From Botryllus schlosseri (lineage: Eukaryota > Chordata > Ascidiacea > Stolidobranchia > Styelidae): a DNA stretch of 24,036 nt. This document shows, piece after piece, positions 12,301 to 19,588 of the stretch (positions within the stretch are counted from its first letter, which is position 1; each line of letters begins with the position of its first letter). Under the pieces are notes generated by a model. The model saw only the letters and a list, made by a program, of their open reading frames with translations. It did not search any database and was not told the DNA's origin. The DNA lies in contig ATSW01007332.1 of NCBI GenBank assembly GCA_000444245.1, forward strand, positions 1 through 24,036. The letters run 5' to 3'. A program made the translations under genes and the position numbers.

Positions 12301-15300
12301 GTCAGTCAGATCAGTAACGTCTGTGCAAAAAACACACTATACACATCTCAAATGATGAATGTACTTACCCCAGACGCTAAGGCAAATATGTGTATTCGTG
12401 TGTCAGGCATTGCCTTATTACTGGAAAGGCTGATACTGTCCTTTTTCGGTTCAAACGGATGAACCATCTTAACCCGCAGGGTAGTCTTGACACTCTCAGA
12501 CTGATATTTTTCTTTCGATTTCACATTTAAATCCAACATGTAGTCAGTACCACGAAGTGCATCCGTTCTCATGTATCCATCTTGAAGACTTTCTAATTCC
12601 CATGTCTTGCCAAGCATTTCGTTTGCGTTGATGTATTCCAACGCAACCTGAGTCACTGCTCTTGTTTCTTCATAAGTGCCTCCAACTAATGCGACCACAG
12701 GTTCGCCGTCGATAATGTCATACAAGTTACTCTGATCGAAGTATAACCAGCGTGTGATTTCGTACATACCCCTGGGCTTATATGGCTCGTTGATAGGGCT
12801 CATTTCGTTGCTCGACACAACACTTTTCGCTCCGCAAAACGGACATGGTACACCTCGAACTTTAGATGTGTCTTCGCACGGCGAGCATCGCTTGTGCAGG
12901 ATGGAACCGGAGTAACTTTTTGAGCGCAGTATCTCGAAACTCAATCGAGCTAAGAATCCTAGTAGCAGGCCGAGCGCTATTTTAGACCAGAGTAACCTTT
13001 TCATCGTTTACGCATGGCGGAAACCAGACATCAAGGCAACAGCCAACTCATTTAACGTCCGCCGCGACCGCCTCCGTTGACTGATGCGAGCAAATGGCGT
13101 TCGCGTTAGTTTTGTTTATGGTGCAGCGAAGCATGTAAGCACGTGACCGCAGCGATCGCTTTGAGAATTTCAGGAACGAGTAGAGTAGATATTCGTTCAT
13201 TATTGATAGTTTTATCAGTTGTAAACGTCACATGATTGCGACAGAATGGAATTGTAGAAAAGACTCGAAACGACTTACCTGAATACATTCATCATTTACA
13301 CCTGGAATTTGTTCCACTCGCTACACTTACGGCCTGCACAATCTGATCGACTGCCTCACTCACACCTAGTGCTCTCCTGTGATTGGAAGCACGTAACCTA
13401 ACACTCATTGCGCGGAATGGAGATGTTGCCGCGTGGATATACGCTTGGTAGTGATTCGTACTAATGCTATGCTATGTACTACTCGCTTCGGTACATCTAC
13501 ACAAGCAAACTGATATGATGTAGATCGGTTAAAGGTGATAAACACCCGCTCACACTCACTGCGATTATTAATATTTACCAATTTCGATGTAGGGAGACCG
13601 AATTCTATGCAACAAAGTCAGTTATTGTGTATGAAATGAATTTTCGTCCATATCATGAACTTCATTTTGTACGTTATTTTGAAATCACCTCTCTTATGTA
13701 ATTTCAAAGGTTACTGAGAAGCTGGCTAAATTTCACGAAGAAGCTGAAAAAAAAGAAAAGGAATTACGAGATAACCACTATAAGCAAGTGAGACATATTT
13801 ATAGACCTAAACGTCATTCGCATCAAAAAATTCGAAGGTGATAAAGTAGTCATAGTTGGTGCTCAAGTACAAGTTGAAAGCAATTGATTTGAGAAGTAGT
13901 TTGAAGAAGTAGATTCTGTTGAAGAGTCGCATACTTTTGTAAGCTGGTCGACGCTGACAGTTTTCAAGATTGCAAGATACATCGCCGCCAGAACAATTTA
14001 TAATATGAGCAATTTGCACATTGTGGTCTGTTACTGTTACACAGAGTCCACATTGCCCAGTTGTCACATCAATTTCAGACGTCAAAATGATGCGGATCTA
14101 TGCAAATGCTACTTCCTACTTTACTAAATCTAAAGTTGAATAGCATATTCATATTGAAATGAACCTGTGTCATATTTGCGATGGTGATATACAATGTTCT
14201 TTCCAATTCTTTACTTGTTGCTGACTATTACCCCTGACAGTGTCAGCCAAAAATATTCGGGTTCATATCAATATGAATATAGTATGCATTATGCAATTGT
14301 ATATTGAAGTTCTGTACTTCTTTAAATCGAAAGTATAAAAAATAGGTGATTTCGCTTCAACAATGACTGAAGTAGAATGAGTAAGTAGTCCAGCAACGTA
14401 GCCGCATGATTAAGTAATGGAAGTGCTTCAAGCCCACTCGAGTCCTTTGAAAAGTAGGAGTACTTTGTTTCTGACCACATGATGGACCCCATCTAATGTT
14501 GTCCCATCAGTTAATGATAATATTTAGTTTCACGATATTTCCAGGTAATCGAAATCACAAGAGGTCATGAACAGGAGTTGAGTAAGCAATGCAAAATGTA
14601 CGAGGAAAGAATCGAGCAGTTGGAGCATCGAACAAGGGAAGATCTCGAATCCAAAGACCGCAAATTCGTCGACTTGTACGCTTCTCTTCACTTATTGAAA
14701 TTTAATATACTGTATAGCAAGGCTATGCCTTCTTTTTAGATAGTCAATCTAATGTGGTATGAATGAAAGTTTCAATTAGGCGGTCTGTGAAAATTCCATC
14801 TAACAGCAACACGTATTCACAGAAATTAAGACCGACTTGAAGTTTGATTTTGGGGGCTAATCTGACAGTGAATCGTGATTATGTTGACCTGCGTGTAGTT
14901 CAATCTGACTCAAATCTAATTGACTTGAGTTGTGATAGCTGAAAAGGCACAGAACTGTGTGATTTTACCACAGCTTATTGAAACTAAGATTCATTGAACG
15001 AGCAAGGCCCTGGTGGCAATTGGAATCTTGTTTATTTCACAGACTCAAAGAAAAGACGGAAGGAATGAGGCAGCAAATGCTTGGTAAAATGCAGAATCTC
15101 TTACAGGCTCATTATAACGAAGCGCTGGAGGTTTGCTAGCGTATTTCATTTTACAGCCATGATCAACGTTCTAAGACGATTCTTCACTTTTTTATCAGGT
15201 TGTTGGAAACACAACTGGTAACACACCCATGCGACCTCAAGCAGGCCTCGCGTTGAGCGGTTATCTGCAGGATTTCCATTCCTCCAATCGGCTGTTTGGT

Positions 15301-18300
15301 GGTGAACATCAAGATGTTTCGGTAATTTTATAGTCGGATAGCACAACTGTAGCACACATTTTAGTTTAAAGTCATTGCAGGGCATTAGCACCAAAGCATA
15401 TTTTATCATGTTTTGCATATTTTGACTCGACATGGTTAGGATTAACAAACTCAAGCTCAATCGCTTTGATCGCAGCGAGACAATGTCCTTGTTGACTATG
15501 AAGTCCTTGTGCTATTTTCTTGATATTTGTTACTGTACGGTCTATCAATTTCGGCTTTCAATAAATGAACAATTGAAAATATGGCATGGAGTAAGAGGAA
15601 GTTGGTCTATTAGCTGATATTTTACACAACATGTCTTAAATCCCATGCAAAAGTATAGCATGTCGTAGCAGATTATTTTATCAATTGTAAAGAGTGCCTG
15701 GTAAATTACATTATTGTGTATGGACATTAGGGGTCTTCAAAAATGACTTTTTTTTCTCAAATCGTACTGACTACTTGATAAAATTGTTAGGTTACCTAAT
15801 TTAAGCCTACACACCAAATTTGGTTCAATTCCAACCAGTAGCCGCATTGCTACAGGAGAAGTAATTTTCTATTTATTATATAAAAATAAATAATAAAAAA
15901 TTTGAAAATTTTCTGTTCACCCCATGAAAGTGTTAGGTTGTCTATAGAAACGATGTTCACCAAATTTGGTTCAATTCCAACTAGTGGAAGCGGAGTTATT
16001 GCTGTCGAAAAATTTGTATTTGAATAAAATAGTATTTACGGTGGCCACCACTATAATAAATAATTAAAGAATTGGTCACCGTAAATGGTATTTTATTCAT
16101 AATCCAAATTGTTCAACAGCAATAACTCCGTTTCCACTGGTTGGAATTGAACCAAATTTGGTAAACATCGTTTCTATAGACAACTTAACACTTTCATGGG
16201 GTGAACAGAAAAATTTCAAATTTTTTGTTATTTTTATATAATAAATGGAAAATTTCTTCTCCTGTAGCAATGCGGCTACTGGTTGGAATTGAACCAAATT
16301 GTGTGTGTAGGCTTAAATTAGGCAACCTAACAATTTTATCAAGTTGCCAGTACGATTTGAGAAGAAAAGTCATTTTTGAAGACCCCTAATGGACATGATC
16401 ATGTTTGTGTTTCAGAGCATGAGAGTTAGCACAGCGACATTGAGCAACTCGCTCCGACAGACGTCGACCACTGCTTCTGTGGACAAGTCCCACGCTTGGT
16501 AATGATTTTTTGGCAGTTCTACATGGTACACATTCGATGCCGTTTATGCTGCGACACATATTGTCTTAACCTTACCGCCTCTGGCTCCAATCCGACTTTG
16601 AAATTCTGTTACACAAGAAACGGCTATTTGATAGCTTGTCCCTTGATGGCTTTTGTGAGTGCTATTGAATGTCATCATTTTGGTACACATATTGTCTTAA
16701 CCTTGCCGCCTCTGGCTCCAATCCGACTTTGAAATTACTGTTACACAAGAAACGGCCAGTTGATAACTTGTCCCTTGATGGCTTTTGTGAGTGCTATTGA
16801 ATGTCATCATTTTCAGCAGCGATCGTGTCGACACGATGGGAAATCTATCAGGAATGCCACTTGCGTTACAGAAAGACAGTGTTTCGCATCCATACTTCAC
16901 AACACATATGGCATCATCTGCGTTTGCTGCCAGCGCAGCGCAGCCAGCTAGATCATTGCCTGGTAGGAAAAAAACTTTGTTATCACATTCCTGATCGTGC
17001 CAACATTACTTGGTTTATCTTGGTTTGCTAATTTCCAGCATTTTAAAGTTACTCTCTAATCTCTCTGATGCAGTGTTGTTTGTTTTTATGTTTGTGACCT
17101 GGTTTCCGATTTGAAATTGCTCCCTGAACCACCTCTACATATGGTGAACTGGTTGCTACTTATTACTAAAAGAGCGTAAAAAAGTCGGCATCACCTTCAC
17201 CCAGACTTGCTAACGGTCTATTTCGGTAGCCGATTACCAATAAATATAAAATTGGTCAGCAGGAAATATCCTTTAGTGGCCGGATCGACTAAGCACATTT
17301 CAAATTTTCCGAGAATAGTTCAAGGGTTCGATTTTTTTGTTTCAAAATTCCGTATACTGACTATCAGCGGAATAGCTGGTAGGGCAAGATCTGCTCCCAT
17401 CTCAATTTAGAATTGACTTGCTTTATCGTTCGTGTCTTGGTAAGATGTTTTGCATTATTTTCGACCCAGGCGTACAGAGCAGTGCTTCGGATACTTCCAT
17501 CGTGAGCATTCCAACATGCAGGTATGCGGTTGTTGATTGGTTGACGCAAAATTTGCAATAATCAACTTCCTATTATTACGTACAGCAGGAGCAGAACGCA
17601 AGACGAGCCCAATCCGCAGACGGTGCAGAGCAGTTATGAGGCCGAAATCAACCTTCCCGTCAGCACATTGTAAGTGACCTGTATGTAAAAAAATGTGACG
17701 CTTCAACCGTACATGCTTTCATAGGATCACCCCTAAACGCGATGAGCAATCCGACAACTCTGTAGATGATGAACGAAAGAATTGCCTACAACATTACATA
17801 AAGATGGTAAGTGAACTTTTTCCGAGTATCAGTCGATGATTTTACCCCATCTTTTGTGGCTACACTGTTCGAATAAAAGTGGGAGTAGGCTAAACTAGCC
17901 AACTCTGAGAACGTAGCATCTTCATCGACAGAATCGTAACGTAGAAAATGATTACGATTTCCTGTCGGGCAAGATGCGAGTACTACTTTCCAAGAATCTC
18001 CCTTTTCAGTTGCTGGACCGTTCACCTGGGGAACCGCTCGACATCCCTCAACCTTCCGCAGCGCCAATCCAGCCTTCGACCCCAACCTCGATGTCAGACT
18101 TGTCTCCAATATACAACCCATCAACGGCTATCACCAACAAGGAAAATCATAACGCCGACCCTACTTTACCGAAGCACGCGACCTCGGAGATTGCTCTCGG
18201 AGTCATAGATTTCTTGAACCAGCAGCTTAACAGTGAGATGATATAACATATCTGTACTGAATGTAATATCCTAGTGTATATTGTCACATTATATGTCTAC

Positions 18301-19333
18301 CCAAGCACGAATTGAGGTTTATGTAATTTCAATAGGGATTAACGTGATGAATGGTACTGATGGTCTTCCGCAAGAACTCAAAATTGTGACTTTGTCTTTC
18401 ACAGAGCAACACTCATGTCATCCTTTGCATGCAACCGGTTTCAACTCTTCATGTTAACCAAGATTAAAATCCTGACTCTCATGATTATGTTGTTGAAAAA
18501 CGGATCATAGCAACCAAAACTCTCCTGATCAAAGGAGGTCATGCTTGCGATAAAGAACACCATTACTTCAATTCCACTACTTTTCGAATTAGGGACATTT
18601 TGAATCATCCCACTGCTCTTAGTTCAATGGGCTCATCTTTTACAAGACACTCATCACTAATAAGATACCAACCTAGAAACGTCACAATTAATTTCGATTT
18701 TCGGTGGTATTATTGTGTCATGACCTTGATATAAAAACGCTTGGCAATTCTATGGACTGGACACCTTGAAACTAGTCCGCGAAACCCTAACGTTGAGAAC
18801 CCCTGATTTAGAGTAGAACGAGAATTTACAATGTCAGTCCTAATATCAAGAAGAGCGCTTGGAATGACGTTCTTATATTGGCAAAAATGCCGCTTCAGCT
18901 CATCCAGTACCTGCTTTTTTGATGGTGCGGCGGAATGAAAACTTGAGTTAACTGGAATTTGAGACCAGCGAATTCGGCAAAAGTGGAGAGTCAATTTTAT
19001 TTTTTCTTGTGTCTTTAGCCCAGCCCTCGCCTGACGTGATCCCTGTCGAAAAACCCGCTCCATACGCAACGTCAAATGGAAGTAAATCTGCGCCTTCCGG
19101 TCAGACTTCAAGGTATCATTCTGTCATCGATTCTGTTACGGCAAGACGCCAGCAACTGATATTGTAGGAACAGAGCCAGCGCGTTTAGCCACGTGAAAAT
19201 TGGCGACGAGAGACAGACAAAGAAGCCCAACGTCAGACCACAGGGCTGGAAGAAGTCTCCAAAAAAGCACGATCCGCGGCTGTCAGCCAGAGACACGGAA
19301 GGAAATCAAGCGACTGTCAATCAGCAGGTATAA
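3094..19333 (+). CDS. Coiled-coil centrosomal-type protein, centrobin-like (13 exons recognised, 5' part not found)
   Basis: Exons: 3094-3302, 13710-13787, 14545-14675, 15043-15130, 15199-15321, 16416-16498, 16817-16962, 17470-17521, 17586-17669, 17725-17806, 18010-18232, 19019-19112, 19168-19333 (TAA 19331-19333). From 13710 on, every GT/AG junction keeps phase, giving about 449 codons. The N-terminal part is charged coiled coil (KLAKFHEEAEKKEKEL, MYEERIEQLEHRTREDLE). It is followed by MQNLLQAHYNEALE, a Ser/Thr/Pro-rich linker, the helix HYIKMLLDRSPGEPLD, a second Pro-rich linker, GVIDFLNQQL and a basic C-terminus. From memory, vertebrate centrobin has a similar LQAMLQAHWDEAN at the end of its coil followed by a Pro-rich tail with a short FLHQLL helix. 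Centrobin acts in centriole assembly; that function is inferred only. A large intron carries an opposite-strand gene. Confidence 0.6.
3303..4401. other. 5' part of the long intron, no gene seen
   Basis: It begins at the donor GTAAGT. Open frames here show no family signature. At about 4151-4200 there is a C-rich run of degenerate CCTAACC-like units (CCTAATCCTAACCGACCC), resembling degraded telomere-type or transposon-borne repeats. Confidence 0.5.
4151..4200. repeat. Degenerate CCTAACC-like simple repeat
   Basis: About 50 bp of C/A-rich units spaced 6-8 bases apart (CCTAATCCTAACCGACCC and following). Too degenerate and short to be a telomere; most likely a simple repeat or part of an old element. 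Confidence 0.45.
4414..4928. mobile_element. hAT-type MITE inserted in the outer element
   Basis: Terminal repeats TAGGGCTGGGC and GCCCAGCCCTA, with a perfect 8-bp target duplication GTTACCAT at 4406-4413 and 4929-4936, as made by hAT transposases. The subterminal regions are rich in GAGT/CGAGTA motifs near both ends, possible transposase-binding repeats. No coding sequence. Four N bases in this copy show uncertain assembly. Confidence 0.88.
4975..5092. repeat. Two imperfect tandem units inside the outer hAT element
   Basis: ACTAAAAAAAGGTCA followed by CTTTC..CTCAGC occurs twice, about 70 bp apart. An internal duplication of the element. Confidence 0.6.
5267..6907. other. Intronic stretch, no gene seen
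   Basis: Open frames here are short and lack family signatures. It contains a short hairpin at 6204-6248 and small palindromes around 6070-6120 (CGTATACG, CCGTATACGG). No terminal repeats that would mark a whole element were found. Confidence 0.45.
6204..6248. repeat. Short inverted repeat (hairpin)
   Basis: CACCGCGCAAATATAC at the left pairs with GTATATTTGCGGTG at the right with one bulge, around a loop of about 15 bases. It could be the paired ends of a tiny degraded element. No function assigned. Confidence 0.5.
6908..7480. mobile_element. TA-site MITE copy A, interrupted by a hAT MITE
   Basis: The left end GTATGTTCGTATTGAAATGA and the following CGAATGTTTTCGGCTGACA and GGGGTAATCGTCAGCAAC match, in reverse complement, the element at 14143-14282. 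The match resumes after the inner element (AAATATGAC) and fades near 7480. The right end is approximate. Confidence 0.65.
7008..7422. mobile_element. hAT-type MITE built of GGATTAGG-like units
   Basis: Termini CAGAGATGAGC and GCTCATCTCTG with a perfect 8-bp duplication ATATCAAC at 7000-7007 and 7423-7430. Both subterminal regions are runs of GGATTAGGATTTGGATT-type units in the same orientation; their minus-strand translation gives repeated SNPNP, which is not a real protein. A non-autonomous hAT copy. Confidence 0.87.
7640..7881. mobile_element. hAT (Charlie-like) MITE remnant
   Basis: It begins CAGGGGTGTCAAACATACGG followed by CCCGCGAGGC and ends GGCCCCTCGAGTTGATGATA then TTGACACCC. This is the widespread animal hAT terminus CAGGGGTGTCAAACTC..GGCCCGCGG. 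The right end is eroded, and no clear target duplication is visible. No transposase. Confidence 0.75.
8187..8225. mobile_element. Terminal fragment of the TA-site MITE family
   Basis: CAGCCGAAAATATTCGGGTT followed by CATTTCAATATGAATATAC matches the right end of the 14143-14282 element. In inverse orientation it also matches the left end at 6908, so 6908-8225 could be one larger element with 39-bp ends. A TA follows at 8226. Confidence 0.65.
8226..10815. other. Intronic stretch, no gene seen
   Basis: Several plus-strand open frames of 60-133 codons exist but none has family motifs, compatible splice structure or coiled-coil/LRR content. A (TA)n run lies at 9864-9881. I see no terminal repeats. 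Probably old, unrecognised repeat-derived DNA. Confidence 0.45.
9864..9881. repeat. (TA)n microsatellite
   Basis: Nine TA dinucleotides in a row. Confidence 0.85.
10816..10821 (-). promoter_or_regulatory. Polyadenylation signal of the CHPF-like gene
   Basis: AATAAA on the minus strand, about 127 bases past the stop codon at 10948. A normal distance for a 3' UTR. Confidence 0.6.
10948..11540 (-). CDS. CHPF-like gene last exon
   Basis: Acceptor TCTCTACAG. It encodes the degenerate DxD strand (ILTLKIDMHYGHELLQRCRM), YFPTAFGQYDPEII, TGYWMRDTYDYVCAHSGDLS and the conserved Cys-containing C-terminus, then TAA at 10950-10948. Confidence 0.82.
10948..13004 (-). CDS. Chondroitin polymerizing factor-like (CHGN-domain) type II membrane protein
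   Basis: Exons, in minus order: 13004-12369, 11846-11660, 11540-10948, all with good GT/AG sites and matching phases; 471 residues. Residues about 8-26 are a signal-anchor, then a luminal stem with C40, C43, C54 and C57, then the CHGN region. LQDGYMRTDALRGTDYMLDL corresponds to IEGIYRTERDKGTLYEL-type sequence of CSGalNAcT; RVYFPTAFGQYDPEII corresponds to VFYPVLFSQYNPGII. Active relatives use a DxD (DVDIYF) and a GWGGED motif to transfer GalNAc/GlcA in the Golgi. Here the first is KIDMHY (299-304) and the second is absent. The C-terminus (SSVEPDLMRLFRKINC, CLRSAAKMLGS) is closest to CHPF, a partner that activates chondroitin synthase. It starts with the CHGN half only, whereas CHPF is about 775 residues. 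It lies antisense inside an intron of the coiled-coil gene. Confidence 0.82.
11660..11846 (-). CDS. CHPF-like gene coding exon 2
   Basis: 62 codons plus one base. LERFVKRYTELRAKDDRLTL through LALFDGK and YPTSGINYIDIPG, matching the part of the family that precedes the DxD strand. Acceptor ACATTTAG, donor CCAG/GTGAGC. Confidence 0.8.
12062..12131. repeat. Short tandem duplication in the CHPF-like intron
   Basis: TTTACATTTTCATTCTTCGG followed by TGGTGAGGTGTA occurs twice in tandem (32 bp and 38 bp, the second with an extra TTTTCA). Recent slippage-type duplication. Confidence 0.8.
12369..13004 (-). CDS. CHPF-like gene coding exon 1
   Basis: The ATG at 13004 starts MKRLLWSKIALGLLLGFLAR, an uncleaved anchor. 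The exon carries the Cys4 stem and the first CHGN part up to RIHIFALASG, which lines up with INVIVPLAKR of CSGalNAcT1. Donor GGG/GTAAGT at 12369, phase 0. Confidence 0.8.
13081..13278 (-). promoter_or_regulatory. Possible 5' UTR intron of the CHPF-like gene
   Basis: A strong donor CAG/GTAAGT is present on the minus strand at 13279/13278. An acceptor-like TTTGCTCGCATCAG ends at 13081, about 76 bases upstream of the ATG. An untranslated first exon just right of 13279 would place the promoter around 13300-13500. Inferred from splice consensus only. Confidence 0.3.
13280..13709. other. Probable promoter side of the CHPF-like gene and 3' end of the long intron
   Basis: No coding signal. It ends at the acceptor of the 13710 exon. 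If the untranslated exon above is real, the CHPF-like promoter lies here. No TATA or Inr motif I would defend. Confidence 0.35.
13710..13787 (+). CDS. Coiled-coil gene exon
   Basis: It encodes 26 codons, phase 0 at both ends, following ELEKR of the previous exon with VTEKLAKFHEEAEKKEKELR. Acceptor TTTCAAAG, donor CAA/GTGAGA. Pure charged coiled coil. Confidence 0.7.
14143..14282. mobile_element. TA-site MITE copy B, complete
   Basis: Termini GCATATTCATATTGAAATGA (left) and CATATCAATATGAATATAG (right) are inverted repeats, with TA on both sides (14141-14142, 14283-14284), suggesting Tc1/mariner-type insertion. It is 140 bp, intronic and without coding. Its reverse complement matches the copy at 6908. 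Confidence 0.75.
14545..14675 (+). CDS. Coiled-coil gene exon
   Basis: Acceptor TTTCCAG; 43 codons plus two bases: VIEITRGHEQELSKQC, MYEERIEQLEHRTREDLE, SKDRKFVD. Donor TT/GTACGC leaves two bases that, with the first base of the next exon, make a Leu codon and keep the heptad pattern. Confidence 0.7.
15043..15130 (+). CDS. Coiled-coil gene exon with LLQAHYNEAL motif
   Basis: Acceptor TATTTCACAG; encodes LKEKTEGMRQQMLGKMQNLL followed by QAHYNEALE, donor GAG/GTTTGC. This is the stretch most like the end of the centrobin coil. Confidence 0.72.
15199..15321 (+). CDS. Coiled-coil gene exon, start of non-coiled tail
   Basis: Exactly 41 codons, phase 0 both ends, after a 68-bp intron with TTTTTTATCAG acceptor: VVGNTTGNTPMRPQAGLALS then GYLQDFHSSNRLFGG. 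Low-complexity polar tail after the coil. Confidence 0.7.
15730..16386. mobile_element. 657-bp foldback (palindromic) element in an intron
   Basis: The left arm (about 15730-16046) and right arm (about 16074-16386) are near-perfect inverted repeats of roughly 315 bp around a 27-bp A/T-rich loop. The ends are GGGGTCTTCAAAAATGAC and GTCATTTTTGAAGACCCC, each flanked by TA (15728-15729, 16387-16388). Inside each arm a unit ending ACCAAATTTGGTTCAATTCC is present twice, so four times in all. No coding. The TA site fits a Tc1/mariner-like or foldback element. It sits in the coiled-coil gene intron 15322-16415. Confidence 0.85.
16416..16498 (+). CDS. Coiled-coil gene exon
   Basis: Acceptor GTGTTTCAG, donor CTTG/GTAATG, 27 codons plus two bases: MRVSTATLSNSLRQTSTTAS. 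Ser/Thr-rich; a candidate phosphorylated linker. Confidence 0.65.
16554..16813. repeat. 131-bp tandem duplication of an intron's 3' end
   Basis: ACACATATTGTCTTAACCTT to CATCATTTT occurs at 16554-16681 and 16685-16813 with few differences (offset 131-132). The second copy runs into the used acceptor CAGCAG; the first ends in TTTTGGTAC with no AG. The duplicated part therefore includes the branch-point/polypyrimidine side of the splice site. Confidence 0.85.
16817..16962 (+). CDS. Coiled-coil gene exon with tandem (NAGNAG) acceptor
   Basis: Acceptor is TTTTCAGCAG, so either AG can be used and the frame is the same. It encodes DRVDTMGNLSGMPLALQKD and a Ser/Ala-rich part (SSAFAASAAQPARSLP). Donor CCTG/GTAGGA leaves one base that fits the next exon. 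Confidence 0.65.
16963..17469. other. Intron of the coiled-coil gene
   Basis: No gene or repeat recognised; bounded by GTAGGA and CGACCCAG. Confidence 0.55.
17470..17521 (+). CDS. Coiled-coil gene short exon
   Basis: Only 52 nt. It was found because the phases of 16962 (one base) and 17586 (needs two) require it. Acceptor CGACCCAG, donor GCAG/GTATGC. Product GVQSSASDTSIVSIPTC. Confidence 0.6.
17586..17669 (+). CDS. Coiled-coil gene exon with second NAGNAG acceptor
   Basis: Acceptor ACAGCAG is again a tandem site that keeps frame. It encodes RSRTQDEPNPQTVQSSYEAE and INLPVST; donor ATT/GTAAGT leaves two bases. Confidence 0.65.
17725..17806 (+). CDS. Coiled-coil gene exon
   Basis: Acceptor TTTCATAG; encodes ITPKRDEQSDNSVDDERKN and CLQHYIKM, ending at the strong donor ATG/GTAAGT in phase 0. 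With the next exon it forms HYIKMLLDRSPGEPLD, a short amphipathic helix followed by a Pro-rich run, probably a conserved docking helix. Confidence 0.7.
18010..18232 (+). CDS. Coiled-coil gene exon, Pro-rich linker and short helix
   Basis: Acceptor CCCTTTTCAG. It encodes LLDRSPGEPLDIPQPSAAP, a Pro/Ser/Thr linker, and SEIALGVIDFLNQQLN. The donor ACA/GTGAGA at 18232 gives a phase that fits 19019. If unspliced, the frame reaches TAA at 18244-18246 after NSEMI, a possible shorter C-terminus. Confidence 0.68.
18233..19018. other. Intron of the coiled-coil gene
   Basis: Bounded by GTGAGA and TCTTTAG. At about 18793-18806 there is GTTGAGAACCCCTG, like the right terminus of a hAT element, but no matching left end was found. 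No gene seen on either strand; a 133-codon antisense frame crossing the next exon is a shadow. Confidence 0.5.
19019..19112 (+). CDS. Coiled-coil gene penultimate exon
   Basis: Acceptor GTGTCTTTAG, donor TCAAG/GTATCA. It encodes QPSPDVIPVEKPAPYATSNG then SKSAPSGQTS, a Pro/Ser-rich segment. Phases fit on both sides. Confidence 0.6.
19168..19333 (+). CDS. Coiled-coil gene last exon
   Basis: Acceptor GATATTGTAG. It encodes a basic tail (KIGDERQTKKPNVRPQGWKK, then SPKKHDPRL and EGNQATVNQQV) and stops at TAA 19331-19333. The stop overlaps a donor-like CAG/GTATAA, so a further exon cannot be excluded, but a basic C-terminus suits the family. There is no AATAAA in the 120 bp up to the repeat at 19451. 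Confidence 0.6.
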
Positions 19334-19450
19334 TGAACATGTGTACAAACGGATTTGGACGTTTGCCGAGTCAGAATTCTGCACGATAAATAGTTTGGTT
19401 CATTGGAAATTGTGATCGTCAGTTCAGAAGAACCAGTACTTGGTTTGCAC

Positions 19451-19588
19451 TGCGACAATACATGGTATAATGTTCCTGGGAGTAGAAGTATAGCTAATCA
19501 AAGTATTATAGGTTTAGCTGGCTGACTACTTAACCTGGAATCCTGTATCCTGGTGAGATCTTCTTAAGACGCAGATATACGAAAGACA
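19451..19588 (-). repeat. LTR-like direct repeat, left copy (3' in element sense)
   Basis: Starts TGCGACAATACATGGTATAA and ends ATATACGAAAGACA on the plus strand. It begins 118 bp past the stop codon of the coiled-coil gene. Confidence 0.7.

Noticed and set aside
18793-18806. GTTGAGAACCCCTG, like a hAT right terminus
   Set aside because: No matching left terminus or target duplication was found, so no element is called.
18710-19111. 133-codon minus-strand ORF
   Set aside because: It overlaps the plus-strand exon 19019-19112 antisense and has no family motif; treated as a shadow.
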